A stretch of DNA of 64,000 nt from DASXKD01 sp963734725 (GTDB taxonomy: Bacteria > Actinomycetota > Actinomycetes > Streptosporangiales > Streptosporangiaceae). Position 1 is the stretch's first letter. Each line of letters starts with the position of its first letter. The notes below the pieces were generated by a model, which was not told the origin of the DNA, made no database searches, and worked only from the letters and a program-made list of their open reading frames with translations. The stretch lies in the NCBI GenBank assembly GCA_963734725.1, contig CAVTIX010000027.1, positions 62,001 to 126,000 on the forward strand. Direction: 5' to 3'. Below are positions 23,118 to 31,602 of this stretch, piece by piece. The translations under genes were made by a program, and so were the position numbers.

Positions 23118-24767
23118 TTACTCGACCGGGATCTCCTTGTTGATCAGGCCGAGGTCGATGCCCTGCCGTTTGCGGATCAGCCGCGCCGCCAGGTAGATGA
23201 CGATAGCCAGCACGTACATCGCGCCCATGTAGTACAGCGAGTCGCGGTTGTTCACCCCGTAGCTGGCGTTCGTGAGCCACTCGTACAGGTTGAACCCGAG
23301 CAGCCCGATCGTGATCCAGCCGGCGGCCGGGACGACCTGCACGCCAAGTACCTTGATCTTGCTCGCCGGTGATGCCCGCCAGAGATCCCTCTTCAGGAAC
23401 GGCAGGAGCACCACGGCGATCGCGCTGAACAGGAACGTCACGGCGATCACCAGCGTCGCGTCGTATGTGTAGGTCACGAACGTCGCGTTGTAGGCATACA
23501 CCGCGCTCAGGCCCACCGCCGGCAGCAGCATCAGGATGAGTGAGTAGAACGGCACCTTCCGCTTCTCGGACACCTCCGCAGCCCGGTCCGGCAGCACCCT
23601 GTCGAAGGCGGCGGCGAAGATGACCCGGGTCGAGGACAGGAACAGGGTCCCGACCCAGCCGAAGAACCACAGGCTCATCACCAGGATCAGCACGACCTGG
23701 AACGCCGTGTTATGCACCAGCCAGGCTGCGAACAGGACCGGATACGGCCAGATGGGCAGGACCGTGCTGACGTGCGGAGTCAGGACAAAAACCTGATAGT
23801 TCAGCTGGTTCGAGTTCTGATAGAAGGCCCAGCCCATCGTCTTGTTGATCAGCAGCAGGAAGATCACGGTCAGGGCTACCGTGATCCACAGGCCGCCGAA
23901 CATACCGGTGAACACCCGTCTGTAGTCGCTCGCGCCACGGATCTCGCCGTACAAGGTGGCACCCCAATTCGGCCACAGGATGAAGAACATCATCACCGGC
24001 ACCAGGAGCATGGTCGGCCCGAGCGGGCCGAATCCAAGCGGCTGAGCGTGGAAGCCGATCTTGGCGGCCGCGGCCTGCGTGGCCCCGTATGCGTTGTTGA
24101 TGCCGAAAAGCTTGTGCGCCTCGAGGTTGAACGAGTTGATGAAGCTGGCATGCGAGTTGAACAGCAGCAGCACCACGATGACCGCGAACCCGACCAGCCC
24201 GCCGTAGATGCACCACTTCTGGATCCTGGCGTAGCCCGCCATCCCGATCGACACCAGGACGCCGGCCAGCACGATGGTGATCATCGAGACGAGGAAGATC
24301 CCGTTATGGGTGCCGAACCACGCGGCTCCGCCCGTGGGCCAGGTCCACTTGAGAGTCGCCCACAGCGGCTCGAAGAACTGGACCGCCAGGATGTTGCCGT
24401 AGATCGGCGCCCACAGCCAGAGTATGAACCACCAGCCGGTGGCAGCCATCACGAAGCCGATGCCGCTGCCGAGGACCCGGGTCTGCCAGACGTAGTCACC
24501 GCCTGCCCGCGGGATCGTCACGACCAGGCCGGCGTAGGCGATGACCAGGAACGACACCCAGATACCTGAGATCAGCACCGACGTAATCAGCTGCCCCTGG
24601 GGAAACGCCGGGGCGGCGAAGGCGAACTCGTAGATCGCCAGCGTTATGAAGTTGGTCGCCAGGATGGCATAGATCATCGAGTCCCTGACCGACCAGCCTC
24701 GGACAAGACCGGTGGCCTTGCGGAGGAACAGTGCAGGTCTTTCGTCGCCAAGTGCTTCAGTCGCCAT
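23118..24767 (-). CDS. APC family amino acid/amine permease
   Basis: The 549-residue integral membrane protein has about twelve to fourteen hydrophobic segments. The APC fold is recognised from the N-terminal GLVRGWSVRDSMIYAILATNFI, YAGLVVTIPRAGGDYVWQTRVLGSGIGFVMAATGWW and the central FFLSSTRVIFAAAFDRVLPDRAAEVSEKRKVPFYSL-like loop. It probably imports the substrate of the pathway (betaine, a methylated amine or an amino acid); the exact solute is unknown. ATG at 24767 has GGGAGG upstream at good spacing. It is the first gene of the operon leading to the DMGDH-like enzyme and EtfBA. Confidence 0.9.
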   Translation of the reverse strand: MATEALGDERPALFLRKATGLVRGWSVRDSMIYAILATNFITLAIYEFAFAAPAFPQGQLITSVLISGIWVSFLVIAYAGLVVTIPRAGGDYVWQTRVLGSGIGFVMAATGWWFILWLWAPIYGNILAVQFFEPLWATLKWTWPTGGAAWFGTHNGIFLVSMITIVLAGVLVSIGMAGYARIQKWCIYGGLVGFAVIVVLLLFNSHASFINSFNLEAHKLFGINNAYGATQAAAAKIGFHAQPLGFGPLGPTMLLVPVMMFFILWPNWGATLYGEIRGASDYRRVFTGMFGGLWITVALTVIFLLLINKTMGWAFYQNSNQLNYQVFVLTPHVSTVLPIWPYPVLFAAWLVHNTAFQVVLILVMSLWFFGWVGTLFLSSTRVIFAAAFDRVLPDRAAEVSEKRKVPFYSLILMLLPAVGLSAVYAYNATFVTYTYDATLVIAVTFLFSAIAVVLLPFLKRDLWRASPASKIKVLGVQVVPAAGWITIGLLGFNLYEWLTNASYGVNNRDSLYYMGAMYVLAIVIYLAARLIRKRQGIDLGLINKEIPVE

Positions 24768-24842
24768 TTACATGCCTCCCATGCGAGCTGATCCGGGGCG
24801 TGCGTGGGACCGGCTCCGGCGATGCGGGCCGGGCGGCAGCGC

Positions 24843-25790
24843 TCAACCGTTCACGAGAAGATATTTAGTGACCTTGCCCTTCTTCGCGTTCAGTTCCAGT
24901 AGCGCTCCCTGCAGAACGCCATCACCATAGACGCTGCCCGGGTTAATCGCGAGGGTCCTGCCCATCTTCTTTACAGCGCGGCTCTCGTGTATGTGGCCGT
25001 GCACCGAGAGCATGGGCTGATAGCGAACGATTGCGTCCCGCACGGACTTGGATCCGACCGGCTTCATCGCCGCTCCGCCGTGGATCGGGCGGAGGTTGGA
25101 GTCCAGCGCGGGCGCCTCGTCCAGGCCGGTGCCATAGGGCGGAGCGTGGAAATTGAAGATGGCGCGCTCCATGTCGGGAATCAGGCGGGCGACGGCTTCG
25201 ATCCGCGGCGCCAATTCCTCTTCCGGCGCCTCGCGGAAGGTGTCCCACGGCGTCGGGTTGGTCCAGCCCATCGACACAAGGTGGAACCCGTCGAGGTCGA
25301 GCACCTTCCCCTCGGCGAACGTCACGCAGGGCGACGACTCGATCACTGGATCGATCTCGAAGAAGTCGTCGTTGCCGCCGTTCAGGATGCACGGCACCTG
25401 GCCGCCCCCGAGCTTGGTGTCGGCCATATCCAGCCAGCGGTCGAGGGAGGAGAGCATCTCGGTGCCGAACCGCTCGTCGACCGCGCCCTCGGCCTGGCTG
25501 AGGTGATCCAGCTCGTCCGGGCTCATCAGCGCCGGGTACGACCCGCGGTTGCGGATCTGGGTCTGGATCTTCTCCAGCTCTTCCTTCGACTCGATACGGC
25601 GCCGCTCCCCGCCGAACACCACTTCCCAGTACCCGTTGTGCGCGGTGATCGGCACCATCACCTTGCCGGTGACGTCACCGCCGAGGATGACCATGTCGGC
25701 CTTGTAGAAGGCGGCCGCGTTGAGGAACTTCCGCCAGCAGATTTCCGAACCGTGAATATCGGTGGCGAAGAAGATTCGCACCGGGACCAC
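24843..25790 (-). CDS. Calcineurin-like metallophosphoesterase
   Basis: The 315-residue protein shows the metallophosphoesterase metal sites in order: FFATDIHGSE near the start, MVILGGDVTG, LNGGNDD (GNxD/E type) in the middle, IFNFHAPPYGTGLD, and the final LSVHGHIHESRAVKKMGRTLAINPGSVYGDG. Such enzymes cleave phosphomono- or diesters with a dinuclear metal centre. GTG at 25790, with GAAGG upstream, is used; a second GTG nine bases on is possible. It lies just upstream of the permease operon on the same strand and 91 bases after the nucleotidyltransferase-like gene. No firm link to methyl metabolism is visible. Confidence 0.88.
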   Translation of the reverse strand: MVPVRIFFATDIHGSEICWRKFLNAAAFYKADMVILGGDVTGKVMVPITAHNGYWEVVFGGERRRIESKEELEKIQTQIRNRGSYPALMSPDELDHLSQAEGAVDERFGTEMLSSLDRWLDMADTKLGGGQVPCILNGGNDDFFEIDPVIESSPCVTFAEGKVLDLDGFHLVSMGWTNPTPWDTFREAPEEELAPRIEAVARLIPDMERAIFNFHAPPYGTGLDEAPALDSNLRPIHGGAAMKPVGSKSVRDAIVRYQPMLSVHGHIHESRAVKKMGRTLAINPGSVYGDGVLQGALLELNAKKGKVTKYLLVNG

Positions 25791-25881
25791 CTATGCCTTC
25801 CCGCGCACCCTGCGCAACCAACGTGCGCTCTGTGCAACGTGTAGCACTAGCGGGAAAGCGTCGTCAAGCAGCACAGATGCT

Positions 25882-26655
25882 TCAATGTGCGACTTCTTCC
25901 GGTAGCTCGTACCAGCGGACCCGCTCGCCCACGTTCGCGCGCAGCTTCCACTTCATCGACTTGGGCGTCTCGACGGCGAGCTCAAGCAGCCGCGCCGCCT
26001 GGGCAACAGGCTCGTAGGCACGGTTGTCCGGAATCAGGGCGGGCCGCTCCCCCAGCAGCTCTTCCATCTTGGCCAGGTTCCCCGTGACGGTCCGCCACCA
26101 TCCCCAGTCGGCGCCGAGCAGCTTGCCGAACCGGTCGGTGTCGATCGATGCCTGGGCGCCGCCCCCCAGCGGCAGCGCGGCGAGCAGGTGGACGATGTCC
26201 CGCAGGTCTTTCTCGTTCAGCTCGACGATCTGGAGCTTGGACAGCAGCACGTCCACCGCGTCGACCGTGAATGGCTGGCGGGCGAACGAGGGCCGGAAGT
26301 CGAGCACGTGGCACATGGTCAGCCGGTCCACCATGACGTCGATGGGCCGTCCGGACGGGGCATTGAAGTACATCTGGCGGTCGCCGTTCAGGTTGTTGAA
26401 TCTGCGGTCCGGCTCGCAACCGGCCCCGTCGAGCCAGTCAGCTACCTTCTTACGCTGCTTGCTCACGCAGGCGAAGTCGATGTCTTGGTCACGGCGCAGC
26501 CGCGGCGGGAAGTCGGGGCACAGCACCCGCACCGCGAGCCCGCCGAGGAGCTTGAGCCCGAGCGAGGCATCCGCCGCGCCGCGGGCGAGTCCCAGGGCCT
26601 CGGGGAGCGGGTCGTCGGCGGAGGTAGGGGCGCCAGCCGCACCGGGTGTCGTCAT
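25882..26655 (-). CDS. Nucleotidyltransferase-like protein (AbiEii/DUF-type)
   Basis: The 257-residue protein has LKLLGGLAVRVLCPDFPPRLRRDQDIDFACV near residue 40, a pattern like the GG-A ... D-D-IDF core of minimal nucleotidyltransferases such as AbiEii. DRQMYFNAPSGRPIDVMVDRLTMCHVLDF supplies another aspartate, and LLSKLQIVELNEKDLRDIVHLL is also typical of the AbiEii-like group. There is no partner antitoxin gene beside it, so a toxin role is not supported. The neighbouring metallophosphoesterase on the same strand may be co-transcribed. ATG at 26655 is preferred to the TTG two codons earlier. Confidence 0.65.
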   Translation of the reverse strand: MTTPGAAGAPTSADDPLPEALGLARGAADASLGLKLLGGLAVRVLCPDFPPRLRRDQDIDFACVSKQRKKVADWLDGAGCEPDRRFNNLNGDRQMYFNAPSGRPIDVMVDRLTMCHVLDFRPSFARQPFTVDAVDVLLSKLQIVELNEKDLRDIVHLLAALPLGGGAQASIDTDRFGKLLGADWGWWRTVTGNLAKMEELLGERPALIPDNRAYEPVAQAARLLELAVETPKSMKWKLRANVGERVRWYELPEEVAH

Positions 26656-26748
26656 GCCCAACCTGCCTTACCTCGCGGCGGCACCCGCGGCGGCGCCGCC
26701 CGGCCCAATACTGCTCAGCGAGTATGTCACGATAGGCAGGCGCACAGG

Positions 26749-26778
26749 TTGACGGCAGGTTTGCCGCCTCGTCATCCT
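26749..26778 (+). promoter_or_regulatory. Candidate leaderless promoter of the second IclR gene
   Basis: TTGACG at 26749-26754 and CATCCT at 26773-26778 are 18 bases apart, and the ATG at 26785 lies six bases after the -10. Transcription would then start at or near the first base of the gene. The -10 is a weak match to TANNNT. Confidence 0.4.
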
Positions 26779-26784
26779 GGTTGC

Positions 26785-27510
26785 ATGATCGAGGCCAAGG
26801 TTGCGCCCAGCGCAACTTACCAGTCAGCCGAACGAGTACTGACGCTGCTCAAGAGCTTCGATGACACCCGGACGGAACTGGGGGTCGCCGAGATCGCCCG
26901 CACGCTCGGCGTGCACAAGTCCACCGCCTCGCGGCTGGCCGCGGCCCTGGAGCGGGCCGGCTTCCTGGCCCGGGCCGGGAAACGCTATCGCCTCGGCGTG
27001 GAGGTGATCCGGCTGGGCAGCGTCGCGCTGCGCAGCTTCGACCTGGTGGCCACGATGCAGCCGGCCATGGAAAAGCTCTCGCAACGGACCGGGGAAACGG
27101 TCAACCTCGCCGTGCCCGACGGCTCGGACGTGCTCAACGTCGCCGAGATGCCCAGCACCTACATCCTGAGCTGCTCCGGCGGCTGGATCGGCCGCCGGAC
27201 CAGGCCGCACGCGGTGGCCAACGGCAAGGTGCTGCTGGCCTACGGGGCACTGCCGCCGCCGCGGGAACTGGAGCGCTACACGGCGCAGACGATCACCACA
27301 CAAGGCGCGCTCGACGCGGAACTGGCGGCGGTCCGCCGGGACGGCTACGCCAAGGCGGTCGCGGAACTGGAGGAGGGGCTGGTCGCGGTCGCCGCGCCGG
27401 TCTTCGACCCGGCCGGGACGTGCGTCGCGGCGCTGTCCATCTCCGGCCCGGAGTTCCGGATGCGGCCTGCGACCCTCGACGCGCTCGGCCGGCTCTGCGC
27501 GAGTGCTTAA
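26785..27510 (+). CDS. IclR family transcriptional regulator
   Basis: The 241-residue protein is a normal-length IclR regulator: SAERVLTLLKSFDDTRTELGVAEIARTLGVHKSTASRLAAALERAGFLAR for the winged helix, then ETVNLAVPDGSDVLNVAEM, RPHAVANGKVLLAYG and AVAELEEGLVAVAAPVFD for the effector domain. It heads a plus-strand run of aldehyde dehydrogenase, formate-THF ligase and cyclodeaminase-type genes spaced by 18 and 40 bases, and probably regulates them. ATG at 26785 lacks a good Shine-Dalgarno site and may be leaderless. A perfect palindrome GTTGCGCCCAGCGCAAC lies inside codons 6-11. Confidence 0.92.
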   Translation: MIEAKVAPSATYQSAERVLTLLKSFDDTRTELGVAEIARTLGVHKSTASRLAAALERAGFLARAGKRYRLGVEVIRLGSVALRSFDLVATMQPAMEKLSQRTGETVNLAVPDGSDVLNVAEMPSTYILSCSGGWIGRRTRPHAVANGKVLLAYGALPPPRELERYTAQTITTQGALDAELAAVRRDGYAKAVAELEEGLVAVAAPVFDPAGTCVAALSISGPEFRMRPATLDALGRLCASA

Positions 27511-27528
27511 GGCAGAAGGGGGGCGGTC

Positions 27529-28983
27529 GTGCGCGAGTACCTGATCTGCGTGGGCGGCGCCTGGCGGGAGGGGCGCGCGGGCCGGGTACCCGCGGTCAGC
27601 CCGGCCACCGGCGAGGAGTTCGCCTCGGTGGCCATCGCGAGTACCGACGACGTGGACGACGCGATCGCCGCGGCGGGCGCCGCCGCTCCGGCCTGGGCCG
27701 CGCTGTCCGCCTTCGAGCGGGCCGCCTGCTGCCGGGCGGTCGCGGCCGCGATCGACGGCCACGCCGAGCACCTGGCCCGCGCGCTGACCGAGGACCAGGG
27801 CAAGCCGCTGGCGGCCGAAGCCCGCGACGAGGTCAGCGAGCTGTCCGAGTACTTCCGGATGGCCGCCGAGGACGCGACACGGATGGCGGGGGGCGCGCCG
27901 CCGTCCACCTCGCCGTCGCGGCGCGTGCTGACTCTGCGGGTACCGCTCGGCGTGGTCGGCGTCATCAGCCCGTGGAACTGGCCGTACACGATGGGCGCGG
28001 AGCTGTTCGCGCCCGCCATGGCCGCAGGCAACACCGTGGTCTGGGCGCCCGCGCCCACCACCTCGGCATGCTGCGCGCTGCTCGCGGAGGTCATCACCGG
28101 GGCGGGCATCCCGGCCGGAGTGTTCAGCTTCCTGCCCGGCCCCGGGCCGGTGGTCGGCGACGCCGTGGCCGGTCACCCCGGCGTCCACGCGGTGGGCTTC
28201 ATCGGTTCGGTGGCCACCGGCGCGAGCGTCGCCGCACGCGCGGCGGGCAAGACGCAGCTGCTGGAGCTGGGCGGCAACGGCCCCATGGTGATCCTGGAGG
28301 ATGCCGACCTCGGCCTGGCCACCGAGGCGGCGCTGGAAGCCGCGTACCTGTGCGCGGGCCAGAGCTGTACCGCGGGCGAGCGGTTCCTGGTGCACGCCGC
28401 GGTGCGGGCCGAGTTCGTCGAGCGGGTGGTGGCGGCCACCAAGGACCAGATCAGGCTCGGGGACCCTCTCGACCCCGCGACCACCATGGGGCCGCTGAAC
28501 AACGAGCCGACGGCGGCCAAGTTCGACCGGCATATCGCCGGCGCGCTCGCCGATGGGGCCAGGCTGCGCTGTGGCGGCGGCCGCGCGGCGGGGTTCCGCA
28601 CCGCGTTGTTCGCCGAGCCGACCGTGCTGGACGAGGTCACGCCGGCGATGGAGATTGCCCGCGAGGAGACGTTCGGGCCAGTGGTGCCGGTCATCGAGGT
28701 GAGCTCCGCGGAGCAGGCGCTGGAACTGACCAACGCCTCGCCCTACGGGCTCACCGCCGCGGTGTTCACCGAGGACCTGGAGCACGGCCTGGCGTTTGCC
28801 GAGCGGGCCAGGGCGGGCTGGGTGAACATCAACGCCTCAACCAACCTGTGGGAGTCCCACCTGCCGTTCGGCGGGCGCTCCGGCTCGGTGAGCGGACGCG
28901 GCCGGGTCGGCGGGCGTTATGCAATGGAAAGCTTCACCGAGCCGAAGACGATCGTCTACCCGGCGCCCAGATACGGCAGTTGA
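27529..28983 (+). CDS. Aldehyde dehydrogenase (NAD(P)-dependent), candidate betaine aldehyde dehydrogenase
   Basis: The 484-residue protein is a complete ALDH. The N-terminal Rossmann part shows VVGVISPWNWPYTMGAELFAPAMAAGNTVVWAP. The general base is Glu246 in LLELGGNG and the catalytic nucleophile is Cys280 in CAGQSCTAGERF. The C-terminus has EETFGPVVPVIEVSS and NASPYGLTAAVFT. With a choline dehydrogenase encoded at 36072, oxidation of betaine aldehyde to glycine betaine is a reasonable guess. Its operon partners are folate enzymes, so formaldehyde or another aldehyde is also possible. GTG at 27529 lies 18 bases after the IclR stop, with a G-rich ribosome-binding stretch. Confidence 0.85.
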   Translation: MREYLICVGGAWREGRAGRVPAVSPATGEEFASVAIASTDDVDDAIAAAGAAAPAWAALSAFERAACCRAVAAAIDGHAEHLARALTEDQGKPLAAEARDEVSELSEYFRMAAEDATRMAGGAPPSTSPSRRVLTLRVPLGVVGVISPWNWPYTMGAELFAPAMAAGNTVVWAPAPTTSACCALLAEVITGAGIPAGVFSFLPGPGPVVGDAVAGHPGVHAVGFIGSVATGASVAARAAGKTQLLELGGNGPMVILEDADLGLATEAALEAAYLCAGQSCTAGERFLVHAAVRAEFVERVVAATKDQIRLGDPLDPATTMGPLNNEPTAAKFDRHIAGALADGARLRCGGGRAAGFRTALFAEPTVLDEVTPAMEIAREETFGPVVPVIEVSSAEQALELTNASPYGLTAAVFTEDLEHGLAFAERARAGWVNINASTNLWESHLPFGGRSGSVSGRGRVGGRYAMESFTEPKTIVYPAPRYGS

Positions 28984-29023
28984 ACTCGCGGCAACCTCAA
29001 CGATGCGGAAGGCAGCGACGAAC

Positions 29024-30721
29024 ATGGCCTTGCCCAGCGCCCTGGAGATCTCCCGGCAGGCAACGCTCAAGCCCGTGACCGAGATCGCGGCCGACGCCGG
29101 CCTGCCCCCATGGCTCATCGAGCCCTACGGCGAGCACGTCGCGAAGATCGACCTCGCCGCCATCGAGCAACTGGCCGACCGGCCGCGCGCGCGGTACGTG
29201 CTGGTCACCGCGGTCACCCCCACCCCGCTCGGCGAGGGGAAGACGACCACCACCATCGGCCTCGGGCAGGGCATGCGCGTCATCGGCAAGCGGGCCACGA
29301 TCGCGCTCCGGCAAGCCTCGATGGGCCCCACGTTCGGGGTCAAGGGCGGCGCCGCGGGCGGCGGCTACAGCCAGGTAGTGCCGTTCGAGCGGGTCAACCT
29401 CCACCTCACCGGCGACATGCACGCGGTGACCGCGGCGCACAACACGCTCGCGGCGATCGTCGACAACCACCTGTTCCATGGCAACCCGCTCGGGCTGGAC
29501 CTGCACAACATCACCTGGCGCCGGGTGCTTGACGTGAACGACCGTGCGCTGCGCTCGATCGTCGCCGGGCTCGGGTCCCGGCAGGACGGGGTCCCGCGGC
29601 AGACCGGGTTCGACATCACCGCCGCGTCCGAGGTGATGGCGGTGCTGGCCCTGTCGTCGTCGTTGCCGGACATGCGCCAGCGCATCGGGCGCATCGTGGT
29701 CGGCTACACCCGCGGCGGTGAGCCGGTGACCGCCGAACAGCTGAAGGCGGCGGGCGCGATGACCGTGATCATGACCGACGCCATCAAGCCCAACCTGCTG
29801 CAGACGCTGGAGAACACGCCCGTGCTCGTGCACGCCGGGCCGTTCGGGAACATCGCGCACGGGAACTCCTCCGTGGTCGCCGACCTGATCGGCATCCACA
29901 CCGGTGACTTCCTCATCACCGAGGCCGGCTTCGCCTCGGACATGGGGGCGGAGCGCTTCTTCAACATCAAGTGCCGCGTCACCGGGATGGCCCCCGACGC
30001 CGCCGTGATCGTCACCACGGTCCGGGCGCTCAAGGTGCACTCGGGGCGGTACCGCGTAGCGGCGGGCAAGCCGCTGCCACCCGAGATGCTCAAGGAGAAT
30101 CCCGACGAGGTTCTCGAGGGCGCCGCGAACCTGCGCAAGCACATCGAGAACGTGCGCCTGCACGGGGTCACCCCGGTCGTCGCCATCAACGCGATGCCGG
30201 GAGACTTCGACTCCGAGCACGCGGCCATCCGCGCGGTGGCGCAGGAGATGGGCGTCCGGGCAGCGGTGGGCGCCCACTTCACCGACGGTGGCCGCGGCGC
30301 GGCGGAACTCGCCGAGGCCGTTGCGGAGGCGGCCGAGGAACCGGGCGAGTTCCACCACCTCTACCCGCTCGAGGCGACCCTCGAGGAGAAGATCGCGGCC
30401 GTCGCGCGGCAGGTCTACGGGGCCGACGGAGTCGACTACACCCCCGCCGCCTCCGGGCAGCTCGCTATGTATGAGAAGAACGGTTTCGGCGGCTTCCCCG
30501 TCTGCATCGCCAAGACCCACCTGTCCCTGTCGGCCGATCCCGCCCGCAAGGGGGCGCCGACCGGGTGGCGGCTTCCGGTGCGGGAGGCCAGGGCGTCGGC
30601 CGGGGCCGGGTTCATCTATCCGATCTGCGGGGACATGCGCACCATGCCGGGGCTGACCACGCATCCCGCCGCCGAGCACATGGACATCGACGCCGACGGC
30701 AGGATCGTCGGCCTGTCGTGA
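29024..30721 (+). CDS. fhs: Formate--tetrahydrofolate ligase
   Basis: The 565-residue enzyme interconverts formate, ATP and THF with 10-formyl-THF. VLVTAVTPTPLGEGKTTTTIGLGQGM gives the P-loop at about residues 64-75. RQASMGPTFGVKGGAAGGGYSQV and DMHAVTAAHNTLAAIVDNHLFHGN are strongly conserved, and GDMRTMPGLTTHPAAEHMDID closes the protein. Length fits the family. In a methyl-oxidising pathway it would run in reverse, releasing formate and making ATP. ATG at 29024 aligns with the family N-terminus, but an in-frame ATG at 29003 (adding MRKAATN) is possible. Its stop overlaps the GTG of the next gene. Confidence 0.97.
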   Translation: MALPSALEISRQATLKPVTEIAADAGLPPWLIEPYGEHVAKIDLAAIEQLADRPRARYVLVTAVTPTPLGEGKTTTTIGLGQGMRVIGKRATIALRQASMGPTFGVKGGAAGGGYSQVVPFERVNLHLTGDMHAVTAAHNTLAAIVDNHLFHGNPLGLDLHNITWRRVLDVNDRALRSIVAGLGSRQDGVPRQTGFDITAASEVMAVLALSSSLPDMRQRIGRIVVGYTRGGEPVTAEQLKAAGAMTVIMTDAIKPNLLQTLENTPVLVHAGPFGNIAHGNSSVVADLIGIHTGDFLITEAGFASDMGAERFFNIKCRVTGMAPDAAVIVTTVRALKVHSGRYRVAAGKPLPPEMLKENPDEVLEGAANLRKHIENVRLHGVTPVVAINAMPGDFDSEHAAIRAVAQEMGVRAAVGAHFTDGGRGAAELAEAVAEAAEEPGEFHHLYPLEATLEEKIAAVARQVYGADGVDYTPAASGQLAMYEKNGFGGFPVCIAKTHLSLSADPARKGAPTGWRLPVREARASAGAGFIYPICGDMRTMPGLTTHPAAEHMDIDADGRIVGLS

Positions 30722-31440
30722 CCGGTCCTGGCGAGCCACGGCCGCCGGAAAATGGTGAGCCCGGCATCCGCCAGCCGGAAACGGGCGAGCCGGGAACCGC
30801 CATGCCGGGCGGGCCGCGCGCACCCGGCGCCGGCCAGGCCGGGTACCTGGACATGCGGGTCGGCGAGTTCCTCGATGCGCTCGCCGCCGCCCGGCCGGAC
30901 CCGGGCGGCGGCGCCGCCGCTGCCCTCGCGGTCGCCCTCGCCGCCGCGTTGTGCGCGATGACGGCGGAACTGTCGGCGCGCCGGCTGGCCCACGCCCCCG
31001 GGCTTGCGGCGGACGCGCGCGGGCTGCTGCGCCGGGCGGCCCCGCTCGCCCAGGCCGACGTGGACGCCTACGCCGACGTGCTTGCCGCGCAGCGGGCACC
31101 GGGCGGGCCCGCCGACCGGCCGCGCGAGCAGCGGATCTCCGCCGCGCTGGCGCAGGCCTCGGCGGTGCCCCTGGAGGTGGCCGAGATTGGCGACAGGGTG
31201 GCCGCACTCGCCGTGGAGATCGCCGCCCGGGGCAATCCATCTGTACGCGGTGACGCTCTCACCGCCGCGCGGCTGGCCGCCGCCGCCGCGCAGGCGGCCG
31301 CGGCACTGGTGCGGATCAACCTCGCGGGCACGCCGGACGATTCCCGGCCGGCCCGGGCCTCGCACCTGGCCGCCCGTGCGGCGCGCCTGGCCGCGCAGGC
31401 CGCGAGCCACGCTGGCGACGCCGTCCGCGCAGGCAACTGA
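30718..31440 (+). CDS. Cyclodeaminase/cyclohydrolase family protein (FTCD C-terminal type)
   Basis: The 240-residue protein has a Pro/Gly-rich N-terminal extension of about 45 residues, then the FTCD_C fold. MRVGEFLDALAAARPDPGGGAAAALAVALAAALCAMTAELS is the diagnostic start, followed by alpha-helical segments ADVDAYADVLAAQ and VPLEVAEIGDRVAALAVEIAARGNPSVRGDALTAARLA. In this family, stand-alone members serve as methenyl-THF cyclohydrolase (FchA). Translational coupling to formate-THF ligase strongly supports that role, turning methenyl-THF into 10-formyl-THF for the ligase. The start GTG overlaps the fhs stop in GTGA. Confidence 0.87.
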   Translation: MTGPGEPRPPENGEPGIRQPETGEPGTAMPGGPRAPGAGQAGYLDMRVGEFLDALAAARPDPGGGAAAALAVALAAALCAMTAELSARRLAHAPGLAADARGLLRRAAPLAQADVDAYADVLAAQRAPGGPADRPREQRISAALAQASAVPLEVAEIGDRVAALAVEIAARGNPSVRGDALTAARLAAAAAQAAAALVRINLAGTPDDSRPARASHLAARAARLAAQAASHAGDAVRAGN

Positions 31441-31470
31441 CCGCCCGCGACGCGGCATGCAGCGTCACCC

Positions 31471-31595
31471 AGACGGCTGGCGCGTGTGGCGCCGCGGACG
31501 CCCAGCGAGTTTGGCGCCACAGACGGCTGGCGAGTGGGACACCACGGACGGCTGGGGAGCTTAACGCCACAGACGGCCGGCGGGTGTTGGGGCGC
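31471..31595. repeat. Five degenerate 25-base tandem repeats
   Basis: Units start at 31471, 31496, 31521, 31546 and 31571 and share the pattern AGACGGCTGGCGNGT followed by a variable NGNCNCCAC-like end. They sit between the converging ends of the cyclodeaminase-type gene and the frameshifted decarboxylase, where they cannot encode a kept protein domain. Confidence 0.75.
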
Positions 31596-31602
31596 GCCGC
31601 CG

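Noticed and set aside
20894..23143. A long plus-strand frame opposite the DMGDH-like gene
   Set aside because: It mirrors the codon bias of the real minus-strand gene and contains no motif.
25882..26655. AbiE-type toxin-antitoxin system
   Set aside because: The protein resembles the nucleotidyltransferase half, but no AbiEi-like antitoxin gene lies next to it.
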